This document shows positions 44,136 through 54,874 of a stretch of 64,000 nt of DNA, one piece after another; the stretch's first letter is position 1, and each line of letters starts with the position of its first letter. A program made the position numbers and the translations under genes. The notes under the pieces were generated by a model. The model made no database searches. It was given only the letters and a program-made list of their open reading frames with translations, and had not been told where the DNA came from. Source of the DNA: Dendrolimus kikuchii (taxonomy: Eukaryota; Arthropoda; Insecta; Lepidoptera; Lasiocampidae); NCBI GenBank assembly GCA_019925095.2, contig CM034412.1:15600001-15664000 (forward strand). Direction: 5' to 3'.

Positions 44136-44745
44136 ATATATCTTGTGAGTCCTAAATGGTCTAAATTTCACTAGCACTAAATAAAAACACTTATCGACTT
44201 TTTATTTTTATTTTATTTAAGTTTATGGCTTGGCAGCTAGGCCTTTAAGCCAGATCTTAGTTTACAATATAGTTTCTTCATTTTCTTAAGCCTATGTGTA
44301 GCACAGCTGAACTGTAGGTAATCAGCTAGTGCCATTCAACGGAGTTCTTGTGACAACTCAAAAGGCCACATTTGTCTATACAGTTCACATTTCTTACAAA
44401 ACACATAATTACTAATCAAAAACTATCAATATCCTACAACTATTGCTCATTTCAGAGTAATTTTACACATTTTTAGAAAATAAAACTGCACAGCACAACA
44501 TCTCCTTTCGGTTCCCGCCAAAAACTCCCACTTATCGACTTGATGTACCGTTTACAGTAGAGATGTGTGCCGGTTCTACAAAAACCGGTGAAAACCGGTT
44601 ACAGTCAACACCGGTTTTTATTGTATTTTCGTACACGCGCGGGACGAAACAAAAAAAATAATATTAATTTAATATTGAAATGCTCTGTTTTTTTTTAACA
44701 GAAACTGTGTTTTACTCGACTAATAGTCGAGTAAAACACGGTCAT
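44136..44745. other. Unassigned; palindrome at its right
   Basis: 44707-44739 is a near-perfect palindrome around TTACTCGACTAATAGTCGAG. 44574-44620 repeats ACCGGT three times. About 60 bp near 44460-44520 match 54350-54420 in reverse. Confidence 0.5.
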
Positions 44746-44853
44746 CTAGACGGCCAAATGCCCTATCACTTAGCAGTGGGTTGATTTGTCCCCTTTTACA
44801 ACAAACCACGCGGCCGCAGGAATTAGTATTCTTTATCCGTTCCTGCAAGGATA
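44746..44853 (-). mobile_element. Rep-A 5' fragment
   Basis: Reverse: ACGGCCAAATGCCCTATCAC to GTTCCTGCAAGGAT. The 3' two-thirds are absent. Confidence 0.75.
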
Positions 44854-45122
44854 TCAAATTTGTATAACGTGTTTTCCATAGCGTTATAGATGAAATGCAG
44901 TTTTGAAAAAAAAATAACTCGGCAATATTTTAAGTCTATGAAATATTCAATACATTTATCATTCTCTTTGAGTCAGCAAACGGCATCAGTTCGGTTGATC
45001 TGCTTCCCGCACACTCAGCGCAACAAGGAAAAGCACTATCCGCCAGTGTTGCAAGGCGTATATTAAAATATAACGACAACATAATCTTTATTATACACCA
45101 ACATAATAATGGTAAGACACTT

Positions 45123-45360
45123 TATTTATTTTTTTATTGCAGGAGTTCAGCAGACAGGCAGACGGCCCAATTGATGGAAAGCCGTTACCATCGCCTATGA
45201 ACATTTGCAACACCAAAGGTGCTACAAATGCGCTGCTGCTCTCTTAAGGGAGACTGGAACCTGGTCACTAATGCCGGAACACAACTCAAGGTTGTTATGG
45301 CGACATACTTTAGACCAGGGGTGGTAGCCATCCAGTCGAGCAAATGCCCTACCACCTGGC
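45123..45360 (-). mobile_element. Rep-A, short form
   Basis: Reverse copy starting (on the sense strand) at GCCAGGTGGTAGGGC, with a complete A-rich tail. Confidence 0.88.
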
Positions 45361-45984
45361 AAATGTACATGTACTATGTACTAAAAGGAATAAATTCCCG
45401 ACACTGAATTGAACGAACTATTCCTTCTTCGTTTTAGGACATCGTTCATTTAGTACTTCGTCGTTCGTGATCGTATAGAATAGTCTGAATTCGCGATGTA
45501 TTCTCTGTCACTGGTACTATACTACGAACTGTCGCACAACTAACACGGAACGCGGCTGACTCTGACTGAACGAGCGGCAACGATATGGTTACATTCTGAT
45601 TCTAAAATAACCCGACAGATACCTATAAAATTCATTAAGAAAAAATATCACAGATATTTTAATATCTAAATAACTTATGTAAAAAATAAACGGGTATTGA
45701 TTAGAATGACAGTCCTAATCCTACAAAGTATGAAGGCAAATCAAAATATAATTCTTATTCGTTCAGTGTACTAAACTGTACTGAATGTACTAAAAGACTG
45801 AATTAGGACATCTGACCAATTGTACTAGTACGGATCGCTCCGTTCAGTGACCGAGCAAGAACAAGCATAGCCTTTGGATGGACAAGATCTTATTAATAAT
45901 TATAATAAATCTGTCGGGGGTGTCGACTTTGTACAATGACATTAAAAATGAGAAAAAATAATATAATTACGTCTTGACGGTTTT
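45361..45984. other. Unassigned; many ACTGAACG/GTACTAAA motifs
   Basis: Short direct and inverted words (CATGTACTATGTACTAAAAG on the left, GTACTGAATGTACTAAAAG on the right at about 45779) suggest a decayed transposon, but ends were not defined. Confidence 0.35.
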
Positions 45985-46412
45985 TTTTTATTATTATATA
46001 TATCTCTACGGACTCGAGTTCCGTACCCTTTTTTAATACTTAATTTCTATGAAAAATTTGAGACTCCGTACACGCTTATTGTTTATTTTTGTTAGTGTAT
46101 GTGACATTATATGTAGTAATTTTTCTGTTTTGGTGTACCTTAAGAATAACTTATTATATTAATTTATTCTAATTTTAATACTAAACTTATACTAATGTAG
46201 AGTGTATCTGTTACATGCTGGTGTTGTGAGGAAGTACATGTGCAGTGTTGGCCTTATATCTATACTTATATATAGTCGTATCTAGTGCCATGTGTGTTGT
46301 TTTTTTTTTCTTTTCTGTGCCTGGGTTATTAATTTTTAGGCTCTTTGTGTGTCTTGGTTTGTTTGTGGAGTGTGCGTGTAATGCAATGCGATGGTACTGC
46401 GCGTTGGTTTAA
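45985..46412 (-). mobile_element. LINE-T 3' end, reverse
   Basis: (TTA)n then CTACGGACTCGAGTTCCGTA, to GCGCGTTGGTTTAAG. Confidence 0.8.
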
Positions 46413-46423
46413 GTATGTGTAAG

Positions 46424-46530
46424 TACGTCTTAACGGTTTTATTCGCGGTATTTTATTTGATCGTTATTCGGACGTTTCGGCCATTATTCAGTAGCCGTGA
46501 TCACGGAACACAAAGATGTCAAGTGTCAAC
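46424..46530 (+). mobile_element. FB-E partial copy
   Basis: GTCTTAACGGTTTTATTCGC, GGACGTTTCGGCCATTATTC and GTGATCACGGAACACAAAG. One half only. Confidence 0.7.
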
Positions 46531-46920
46531 GACAGAATAATTGTTTAAATTTGTACAGAGATATTTGTGTTTTCAAAGTTCATTAAAATTTATCATTCGT
46601 TCTAACTAGTTTTTGTACATTAAGATGTACGGTTTAGAATACGGAATTTGGAAAACCACAAATGCACAACCACTTACCTTGTGCTGCGGGAACCCTTCGA
46701 TTGTTGATTGAAAATCAGTCACTGGTATGAGGTTTTGATTGGCTAGAGGATTAGATAATAGTGAATTTTGGGAAAGCATTTGAAATGGACGAAAATACAA
46801 GAAGTTGCGATGTAGAAAGTAGCACTGATTGTCCGCGTGAGGGCACCACCGACGTCGATAGCTCTAGATTTGTTTTTAAATTTACAAAAATTGTAAGTTA
46901 TGAAATAGGAGGATAAATTA
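46531..46920. other. Unassigned
   Basis: No gene recognised. Confidence 0.4.
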
Positions 46921-46934
46921 CACCTCACTCGCTC

Positions 46935-47345
46935 ACCTCACTTGCTTCTTTGACATTCATAACTCTTGTCATGCACGCTCGTCTGTTCTTAAGGCTCCTG
47001 ACATCACCTTCTGCTAGTACACGATCAATTTGATCATGGAAGGTGTGTCGTCGCCTTCCACGACTACTGCATCCATCCACTTTTGCATTGTATATCTGTT
47101 TAATCATTCTTTCCACATACCCGAACCACCGGAGCATTCCTTTCCTTACCTTCACCCCGACACTCTCTTGTAGACCAACTCTCCTTCTTACTGCGGTATT
47201 ACGAACGCGGCCCGCGAGCGTCACTCCGCAAATTTTGCGCAGTGCTCGCATCTCGACCGCGTTTACTATACTTTCATGCTCTCTCTTCCATACCCAACTC
47301 TCGCTTCCATACGTGAGCATAGGTACGTAACGCTCCATTCACACT
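46935..47345 (-). pseudogene. LINE-R fragment lacking its 3' end
   Basis: The reverse frame of 137 codons (46925-47338) covers LTYGSESWVWKREHESIVNA, ICGVTLAGRVRNTAVRRRVG, KVRKGMLRWFGYVERM and RRACMTRVMNVKEASEV. This is the longest open LINE-R stretch in the window. Unlike other copies it lacks the last ~25 codons and (TATG)n tail. Confidence 0.87.
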
Positions 47346-47814
47346 ATTCCACATTAGGATAAATTGATTGTACTAATATTAAAGAACATGAGGTATTTTT
47401 GTAACCGTTGCAAGAACTTTTAATCAGCAAAACAGATATAATTTAAAGCACCTGGCAATACCGTCCGATGACCGACTTATTTTATCTCTCGACTGAGAGA
47501 GCATACATAATTGTTTGTCCCCGATTCATTGCCCACATTCAGATAACGTACCGACTGTATATTTTAATGGGGGATTATTGTTTGTTGTGCGTATAACCAG
47601 CTTGTTATAGAAAAACATCCGAAGTTTTTACTTGACAGGACAACACTGAAAAAAGATATTTTGATTATAGCTCTGAGCTGGCTCGATCAGTGTGATACTG
47701 TACTCTCACAGAATATTGACGTGAAACGGTCAATCGTTGATGCGTTGGGAAGAGGACATAAAAAAATTACCGGCCCCAACTTCTTTTTTTAAACAATTAT
47801 ATATAGATCCGCAT
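47346..47814. other. Unassigned, with a CR1-like scrap
   Basis: 47685-47755 matches the CR1-like 3' region (CTCTCACAGAATATTGACGT). The rest shows nothing. Confidence 0.45.
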
Positions 47815-48060
47815 AGATCACCTGAAATGGAGTTGGACGGGACATATGCTACGTTGCAAAATAAATAAATGGAGCAAGCAAGTAACCTTATGGTACCCAA
47901 GAGGAGACATCAGAAGACAGGGGCGTCCAAAACAAAATGGAGCGACGATATCCGTCTAACCTTGGGACCATACTGGACCAGAGTTGCCGAAGACTGAGTT
48001 CAATGGAAAGAGCTGGAGGAGGCCTATGCCAAGAGGCACGCCGAACTGAGTGATATACTA
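47815..48060 (+). pseudogene. Second RT C-terminus type
   Basis: Reads WSDDIRLTLGPYWTRVAED, a stop, then VQWKELEEAYAKRHAELSD and the terminal stop at 48062. The WSDD...W...A.D...W..LEEAY pattern is that of RTE-type LINE C-termini and is distinct from LINE-R. Confidence 0.72.
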
Positions 48061-48126
48061 TAACATAAGAAACAAAATAGAAAAGAAAAAAATTTTAATT
48101 GCATGCATTCGGAATAAAAGGGCATT

Positions 48127-48128
<2 letters not shown>

Positions 48129-48220
<92 letters not shown>
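48129..48220. repeat. (TA)n microsatellite, about 46 units
   Basis: Pure AT/TA run. All Tyr-Ile frames over it are artefacts. It sits at the 3' side of the SINE. Confidence 0.97.
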
Positions 48221-48222
<2 letters not shown>

Positions 48223-48224
48223 CG

Positions 48225-48450
48225 GCAGACAAACACACATATTGTATGTCCTCAAATGAAGCAAGTTGTGTTATGGGTAATATACAACGGACTACTCTGG
48301 GGCCGATCCCAGACAGCCAGACCATAGTAAATAACGGAGAAAATACGTTTCCAAAATTTCTATACCAGGAATCGAACCCGGAGCCTCTGCGTTGCACTGA
48401 GGTAGGCCGGCAAAGACTTAGCCCACTCAACCACAGAGGCCGCCAACTGG
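48225..48450 (-). mobile_element. tRNA-derived SINE
   Basis: The reverse strand has an A-box-like TGGTTGAGTGG (48423-48433) and a perfect B-box GGTTCGATTCC (48368-48378), 44 bp apart, as in a tRNA-headed pol III promoter. The body runs to the (TA)n at 48220. No second copy is in the window. The length between A and B boxes and the lack of a foldable cloverleaf argue against a functional tRNA gene. Confidence 0.75.
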
Positions 48451-48590
48451 TATCAAATAGTTCAGGACAGAGACAGATAGGCGTCTTTGGAGGAGGCCTT
48501 ACCCAATCTGGGATTCTTACATAACATAAGCCAACTAATAACAACAATACTAACGATTAATATAAAATTACTAACCAATTAACATACTAA

Positions 48591-48858
48591 GGGCCGCTTG
48601 CATAACGTGCTTAAATTTATTTAAGAAACACTAAACGCCTTTAGTACCCTTAAATACAATTAGCGTCTTGCACAACGCAAAATGTGTCGCTAAATATGTT
48701 CAAAGAACTGTCAAAGTGGAGACAACCTTATGCAAGGCAACTTAAATACGTCTTGTGTAAAACCTTAGATCACATAAATCTCAATGTGTAAAACGTATGT
48801 AGGCAGTTTAATATGATTAACTAATTTTTATTTAAAGGCGACGTTATGCAAGAGGTCC
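48591..48858. mobile_element. Harbinger-like MITE, second copy
   Basis: Same family as 35688-35893. The left end GGGCCGCTTGCATAA is intact with TAA before it; the right end is mutated (TTATGCAAGAGGTCC). It has an extra ~60 bp inside. Confidence 0.8.
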
Positions 48859-49219
48859 GAAGAATACGTACTGTAAAAAGTAAGAATTAAAAGGCTTTTT
48901 TATTTTTATTGTTATTTTATTATTGGATGAAAAAACTGGCACGTGTGTGTCGTATCACGTAAATTGTTAGATTCCTAGATGCGACAGACTTTCGTTATTG
49001 TTTGAACCTGCTTCAAAAAACGGGAAGTTCTCAATTCATCATATAAATGTATTTTTTATATAATTTGATCACAAAACCAAGAATCATTACAATTGTTGTA
49101 TAGAGAAATATTTAGATTTAATTTTATAAGCATTTTCATGCTATGTCGAGCATGTTATGGCCGTTTAATAGAGCTAGGGACCTAAAATACTAACCTAATT
49201 TACCCAACACTGAAAATTT
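48859..49219. other. Unassigned
   Basis: No gene recognised. Confidence 0.4.
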
Positions 49220-49450
49220 TCACCCAATATTTTTCCCAAGAAATAAATCCCCATAATGGGGAAACGAATGCGATGAATGAGAGGTCCAATGGTCTAATAC
49301 CCTCCCTTTAGCCCATCCCCCTATCCTATCCTAAAAGCTGGCAACGTAACGGATTCGCTCATGGTGTTAAACTAATGTTACGTAAGACGACGGTATCCAC
49401 TTTCCATGAGTTGGCCAGTCTGCCTATTGCCAGCTTCGTAATAAAAAAGT
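49220..49450 (+). mobile_element. CR1-like 3' untranslated end
   Basis: AAAAGCTGGCAACGTAACG and the GTTGGCCAGTCTGCCTATTG end match the 27.1 kb piece. Confidence 0.55.
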
Positions 49451-49687
49451 TACACTGGCTAATTAAATTATTTAATAACCGGAACAAACTTTGATATTTG
49501 CGGCAGTGACCGCAAATAAAGGCTTAGTGAGCTGCCTTTATTTAATTAAGGGCCGGCCATTTATTTCCTAATCAATATTAATTAAGAAGTGTCTTAAAAG
49601 CGTTTATGATCGTAGGTTGTTTTGTCATAATTATAATATTAGTCCAATTAATTGCGTTTCTTTCGATTATTTAGAAATTTGGAATTT
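49451..49687. other. Unassigned
   Basis: Inverted short words TATTTGCGG/CCGCAAATA occur at 49495-49520. Nothing else. Confidence 0.35.
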
Positions 49688-49999
49688 ATCCGTGCAGGAA
49701 CGGAGAAAGAATATAATTTCGTGCGGCCGAGCGGCCTGTCGTAAGAGGCGACAAAACAACCCACAGCCAGGTGGTAGGGATTTTGCCTGACTGGATGGCT
49801 ACCACCCCTGGTGTAAAGTATGTCGCCATAACAACCTTGAGATCTGTTCCAGCATTAGTGACCAGGTTCCAGTGTCCCTTAAGAGAGCAGCAGCGCATTT
49901 GTAGCACCTTTGGTGTTGCAAATGTCCGCAGGCGATGGTAACCGCTTTCCATCAAGTGGGCCATCTACCTGTCTGCTGAACTTCTGTTTAAAAAAATAA
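49688..49999 (+). mobile_element. Rep-A retroposon, full length
   Basis: Both family ends present. The tail begins CTTCTGTTTAAAAAAAT. Confidence 0.88.
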
Positions 50000-50128
50000 T
50001 GTTTGGGATCTCCACCTTTAGCTTACAGCATAAATGGGGTAGTTGACAAGTATCACAATAAATTCTGAAGCAATGTTCATAAAATGCGTGCGTTCAAATA
50101 CCAAGTCGTCATCATAACTTTAAAATAT

Positions 50129-50963
50129 TGTTACAACTCAGGTCCCGACAAAAAAAAATCCACCTGCATATCTGAAACAAAGCACATTTATTACCTGTCA
50201 ACATTCGAACTAATAACTATTAACATTGAAACTATTATAATTCTTTTATGATCGTCTTATTTTGTTTACTTATTAGAATACGGCCTATTGTTGTATTGTA
50301 ATTATTACCCAGGTGTTACGGATTTTAAACTACAAGCGGATTCTAAGAAATTTGGTCTACGCTGCCGGGTGGACATATTGCATTTGTGCAGTATAAAGCA
50401 ATAGCCCGATTGAGGGTAGAGGTAGTCGAGCGAGAACCACGAGCGAAGCGAGACGTGTGTACTACGATCGGGAATCTAATAAGTGACGAACTTCGCGCAT
50501 TTTATTGAATTACGACCTTCTCCATTACGTTTGGACTTGTTGTGTTCGGTTATATTTGTACCTGTGTTATATGTGTTTGTATAGTTGTAATAATCATTAT
50601 CCGTGGGGGAACGGAGAAAGAATACAATTTCCTACGGCCGGGAGGCCTGTCGTAAGAGGCGACTTAACAACCCACAGCCTGGTGGTAGGGCATTTGCCCG
50701 ACTGGATGGCTACCACCCCTGGTCTAAAGTATGTCGCCATATCAACCTTGAGTTGTGTTCCGGCACTAGTGACCAGGTTCCAGTTTCCCTTAAGAGAGCA
50801 GCAGCGCATTTGTAGCAACTTGCTGTTGCAAATGGCCATAGGCGGTGGTAACCGCTTTTCATCAAGTGGGCCGTCTGTCTGTCTGCTGATCTCCCGCCAT
50901 TAAAAAAATGAACTCTATAGTAATTCTAACGGCATTTTAATTCGAGTCTCGCGACTCGTAACA
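50129..50963 (+). mobile_element. LTR-1 solo LTR with Rep-A inside, 4-bp TSD
   Basis: TGTTACAACTCAGG to GACTCGTAACA, flanked by ATAT on both sides. Without the Rep-A insert it is about 525 bp. TATA-like GTATAAAGC lies near 50392. Confidence 0.85.
50598..50908 (+). mobile_element. Rep-A nested in LTR-1
   Basis: Full-length copy (ATCCGTGGGGGAACGGAG to CTCCCGCCATTAAAAAAAT) that splits LTR-1 between TTGTAATAATCATT and GAACTCTATAGTAATTC. Confidence 0.88.
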
Positions 50964-51339
50964 ATATCATGATAGAAAATTAGATAATTTTAACCACAGT
51001 TTAAACTGTAAGATAAAATGGTTGCAAAATTAGCAGTATGTCCTTCGATAGTGTATATGAACCAGGAATGTATTACATGTATACATACATGTATAGGAAG
51101 GTATTACACTCTCACATCCAATTTAATTATTTTAAAGTCATACACACGTCGCGGTGCGGTGGGTTCACTTTGAGCTCTTATTTAGAATAATACCTACCTT
51201 TTTAGTTCGTATGCGTTTGTTAGGTTAATCTAATATTTGGTACATTATATTGTTGTACCTTCTTAAAATTTTAATGTGTTGTATAAAAACATGGAACAAT
51301 AACAAAGTACCCGCTAAAATTTAAAAAGAAAATGACGGT

Positions 51340-51600
51340 CAGTTGTTTGTTCACGACTATAAAAGCGGAAGGTTCGGCCGGCATGGGGCATTATCGTTCG
51401 AGCCGTCGAATGGGACGGACCTGTGTGGTCTGTCGTAACGCTCTTGGATTGTACGATACCGAGTTCTCTTGAAATTCTGTTTCGAGGACTCAAATATGGG
51501 TCGTCACCATGAAGCCAATAATCGTGACGTCAGTAATGCTGACGTCAGACTTCTTATAAAGACTACGGTGGTTCCTCCTCCGTTAAAAATACAATTGTCA
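51340..51600 (+). promoter_or_regulatory. Promoter-like segment with two CRE palindromes
   Basis: TATAAAAG at about 51359 precedes a GC-richer stretch. Further on, two TGACGTCA palindromes lie 16 bp apart (about 51522 and 51538), followed by TTATAAAG at 51552. Clusters like this occur in insect promoters and in LTRs. No reading frame of note follows, so function is only inferred. Confidence 0.35.
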
Positions 51601-51845
51601 CTATCTTTGAACTAATAATGATTTATAGATTATGTACCAATAAATTAGCAACTATTTAAAAATTTAAAATATTTTTATAGCTATTACATGCGTAGAGGGC
51701 GAGTTTGGCCACATCTCTTTTTTTGGAACGAGTAGCGGGCAGGAAGAGGAGATTTTGATTACGGGACAGGAAGGAGCGAATTAACTTTTATCTGATCATC
51801 GTGTATTTTGTAGTATATATAGAATCTTACCACTTTAGTGTGTAA

Positions 51846-52280
51846 GGCCGGGACTCCACCAAAGCGGAGACGAGACGAGCGGAGAGATGTTTTTTAAACA
51901 ATCAATAGAATTGCGTTATTAAGACATCTCCTCTCCGCTCAGCTTCAGTGGAGATCGCTGTGCGGAGATATGTAATATTTGTATGGCGCGATGGAAGCGG
52001 AGATGTGAGACGTCAGCGGCGTGCAGTGATCGATGTCACCCATTTTCTTTTGTTTAGGTAGTATAAAGCTATCAATTCAGCTTCTTCAGACTGTAGTTCT
52101 TCTTCTTCAAGTAAAAGAAGATAATTTCTTTGTAATAATAGCGACATCGTCTACCTTTCGTGTCAGAATGTGTACTGAGCACTCAATGCCTCGCACACTC
52201 ACAAGCCTAGCCAGCATACATCTCTGCTACACTACGCATTTTCTCACCGCACACATCTCCGCTTTGGTGGAGTCCCGGCC
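51846..52280. mobile_element. Harbinger-like MITE, 435 bp, perfect 25-bp TIRs
   Basis: GGCCGGGACTCCACCAAAGC and the next five bases are exactly inverted at the right end. TAA flanks both sides (51843-51845 and 52281-52283). The frame at 52033-52314 runs across the end and is not a gene. Confidence 0.88.
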
Positions 52281-52439
52281 TAATTTTTTCGATTACAAGG
52301 TATTTCTTTTCTAAAAATTCCAAACTACAGGCGGATCTTGTTGCGGTGCTCTTAATTGAATAATCCGACACCGCCTTGCAAAATGTTCGTCGGATTATAG
52401 CGGATCAATTGTATATCTCCTCTTTATTAAAGCGAGTTA

Positions 52440-52765
52440 TGAGGTGGCGGAGCGGGAGCCTGAGCGCTGCAGCCTGCTCCGCTCCCACCAAAGGGACTAC
52501 CCGTCGTTAATGCCGTCAAGATGAGAGCGTACCGTTCCACACGCTGACCTCTCCTTCCGTGGGCCGCGTTACAAATCGCCCCACGCCAAAGAGAGTACGA
52601 AGTGGCCGCGGGCTTGCCTCCCCCGGCTGTGGAAGAGGCCATTGGGCCACGGTATACCCGTGGCTCTGGCATAAGGGCTGAGGACAGAACCCCGAGGAGT
52701 TTTAGTGGGTATCCCCGACCGTGGCGTGGCAATAGCATTTCTTGCTTGCGGTGCTAGTGCCACCC
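52440..52765 (-). mobile_element. Repeat G, GC-rich, copy 1
   Basis: The reverse strand shares GGGATACCCACTAAAACTCC and TCTGTCCTCAGCCCTTATGC with 59880-59940. Probably part of a retroelement; clade unknown. Confidence 0.5.
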
Positions 52766-52925
52766 AAACGTAGCGAATCTCACACTCCCCACCGTATTTT
52801 CCCCGTGTAAAGAAAGGGTTAAATTTATATTATTCCAGACTAGATTTTCTAGAACACAGTTATATATTTTATACTGGAGATAAGGGGCCTTCGCATGATT
52901 AATGTCGTTTATTTTACAGAAGGAT

Positions 52926-53292
52926 CGTAATACCGAAGTAAGAAAGAGAGTTGGTCTGAAAGAGAGTGTCGGGGTGAAGGTAAGGAAAGGAATGCTCCGG
53001 TGGTTCGGGCATGTGGAAAGAATGCATGATGAAAGAATGAATAAACAGATATACAATGCAAAAGTGGATGGATGCAGAAGTCGTGGAAGGCCACGACACA
53101 CCTTCCATGATCAAATTGATCGTGTACTAGCAGAAGGTGATGTCAGGAGCCTTAAGAACAGACGAGCGTGCATGACAAGAGTTATGAATGTCAAAGAGGC
53201 AAGTGAGGTGTGTAAGAATAAACCTAAATGGCGCTCTGTTGGTCGTGCCTACCCCGCAAGGGAACTGGCGTGAAGTTATGTATGTATGTGTA
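52926..53292 (+). pseudogene. LINE-R fragment
   Basis: Open from the start of the truncation for 120 codons: TEVRKRVGLKESVGVKVRKG through GRPRHTFHDQIDRVLAEGDV to AYPARELA, stop, (TATG)n. The best-preserved end of the family on the + strand, and only 5'-truncated. Confidence 0.9.
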
Positions 53293-53355
53293 GTAAAAGA
53301 TTTATTAAAGTAATTTAATATTGATTATGACACTTAATTAAAAATAAATAATTAG

Positions 53356-53586
53356 CTCAAAAAAGTAATTAATCCGAATGAAAGTTATCAAATCATGATC
53401 GAATTTCCAATTAAAACTGAAGGCAAACATTTGAAACTGCCAAACGGAACAATGAAGTCCGTTCCACCGCAGACTGTTCAACATTTTAATGAATCCACTG
53501 ACCCGATGACCCGACAGCTGTTAAGTTGCGAATTATCCAGTCACGAATTTGGTGACAATTATTGGGGTTTTACCTCACAACAATAA
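53356..53586 (+). CDS. Unrecognised 77-codon open frame
   Basis: The frame is open from 53356 to a TAA at 53584-53586, with an ATG at 53395 (63 codons). It reads MIEFPIKTEGKHLKLPNG, TMKSVPPQTVQHFNESTD and SHEFGDNYWGFTSQQ, a balanced composition unlike the repeat-derived frames. AATAAA overlaps the stop (CAACAATAAAATTT). It has no second copy here and lies between LINE-R and a Rep-A. It could be a terminal exon, a small gene, or an old transposon piece. An upstream splice acceptor is not clear, so the start is uncertain. Confidence 0.35.
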   Translation, partial: LKKVINPNESYQIMIEFPIKTEGKHLKLPNGTMKSVPPQTVQHFNESTDPMTRQLLSCELSSHEFGDNYWGFTSQQ

Positions 53587-53615
53587 AATTTATTTTCTTA
53601 AGTTTTTGAGACTTC

Positions 53616-53848
53616 TTTTTTTATTGCAGGAGTTCAGCAGACAGGCAGACGGCCCGCTTGGTGGAAAGCGGTTACAATCGCCTATGGACATTTGCAACAA
53701 CAAAGGTGCTACAAATGCGCTGCTGCTCTCTTAAGGGAGGTTGGAATCTGGTCACTTTAACCGGAACACAACTAAAGGCTGTTATGGCGACATACTTTTA
53801 GACCAGGGGTGGTAGTTATCCAGTCGGGCAAATGCCCTACCACCTGGC
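53616..53848 (-). mobile_element. Rep-A, short form
   Basis: Reverse copy with a tail. The sense strand starts GCCAGGTGGTAGGGC. Confidence 0.87.
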
Positions 53849-53860
53849 CTAATATACATA

Positions 53861-54329
53861 ATAAAACTATGTTTTAACGGTTTCAAGTACGGTAATTTAT
53901 TTGATTTTTATTATACCGACGTTTCGGCCACTTTTCAATAGCCGTGATCATGGAAAACAAAGATGTCAAGTGTCAATGAGTATTGTTAAAGTTTTATTTA
54001 GCCTACCGCCAACTTGTTCGTTTTAATTATTTAGTTTTAATTTTGTTTATGGTTATTATTTACTCTATGGGAGCCTAATCTAATTTATCATCGCTTCGCA
54101 ACATGTTGTGGTTATGCTCCCATAGAGTAATTATTAACCATAAATAATATTAAAACTAAATAAGTAAAATGAACAAGTTCGCGGTAGGCTAATAAAACTT
54201 TACCAATATTCATTGACACTTGGCAACTATGTCTTCCGTGATCACGGCTATTGAAAAGTGGTCGAAACGTCGGAATAATAAAATCAAATAAATCACCACG
54301 CATAAAACCGTTAAAACGTAGTTTTATTA
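53861..54329. mobile_element. FB-E foldback, 469 bp, ~215-bp arms
   Basis: The left half (ATAAAACTATGTTTTAACGG, GACGTTTCGGCCACTTTTCA, GCCTACCGCCAACTTGTTCG) is inverted in the right half. The 35-bp centre includes CGCTTCGCAACATGTTGTGG, resembling a piece of LINE-B tail. Confidence 0.88.
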
Positions 54330-54533
54330 AAATAAAAGCTCATTAAGCGAACGACGCTGGGTTTTTGGCAGGAATTTCAAAAGTGATGTATTACTGTGCA
54401 GTTTTATTTTCAAAAAATGTTTAATACTGCTTAAAGTGAATAATTCTAGAATATTGATTCTTTTTTCAATTTTTCATTCTTCATTGTCAACCACACACAC
54501 TGTCAATCTTCACTATCAACCACACACACTAAG

Positions 54534-54536
54534 ACA

Positions 54537-54580
<44 letters not shown>

Positions 54581-54592
54581 CACACGCACACA
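54534..54592. repeat. (ACGC)n microsatellite
   Basis: About 12 ACGC units then (CACA)n. The Arg-Thr-His-Ala frame over it is an artefact. Confidence 0.95.
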
Positions 54593-54874
54593 CATCTTCA
54601 TCAATTAACCTGAGCAAGTCTATATGCTAAGGCTTGTAATTAGCAATTCTTTTATTTATGTTCTTAATTTATATCGTTATTTGTCTGTAAGCCTTACTAA
54701 AATAAATAAATAAATTTACTGAGTAATTAGGCATGTGTGTTGAAAATATGAATTGTTTAATGAAATGCATCTATTCGAGCTGCCACAAGAACTCTCTGGC
54801 ATACCGTCGGTCAAAGTCCTACAATTTAGCCGACGCTTTTAACGGGAGATTATTTTAAAATTTGAATATTCATG
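54593..54874. other. Unassigned
   Basis: AT-rich. Nothing recognised. Confidence 0.35.

Noticed and set aside
48058..48264. Long Tyr-Ile repeat reading frames on both strands
   Set aside because: They are translations of the (TA)n microsatellite.
48362..48445. A functional tRNA gene on the minus strand
   Set aside because: A- and B-boxes are present but spaced 44 bp apart, and no cloverleaf with paired acceptor arms was found. A SINE head fits better.
52033..52314. 93-codon frame as a gene
   Set aside because: It begins inside and runs out of a MITE and has no recognisable protein features.
54436..54630. Arg-Thr-His-Ala repeat protein
   Set aside because: It is the (ACGC)n microsatellite read in one frame.
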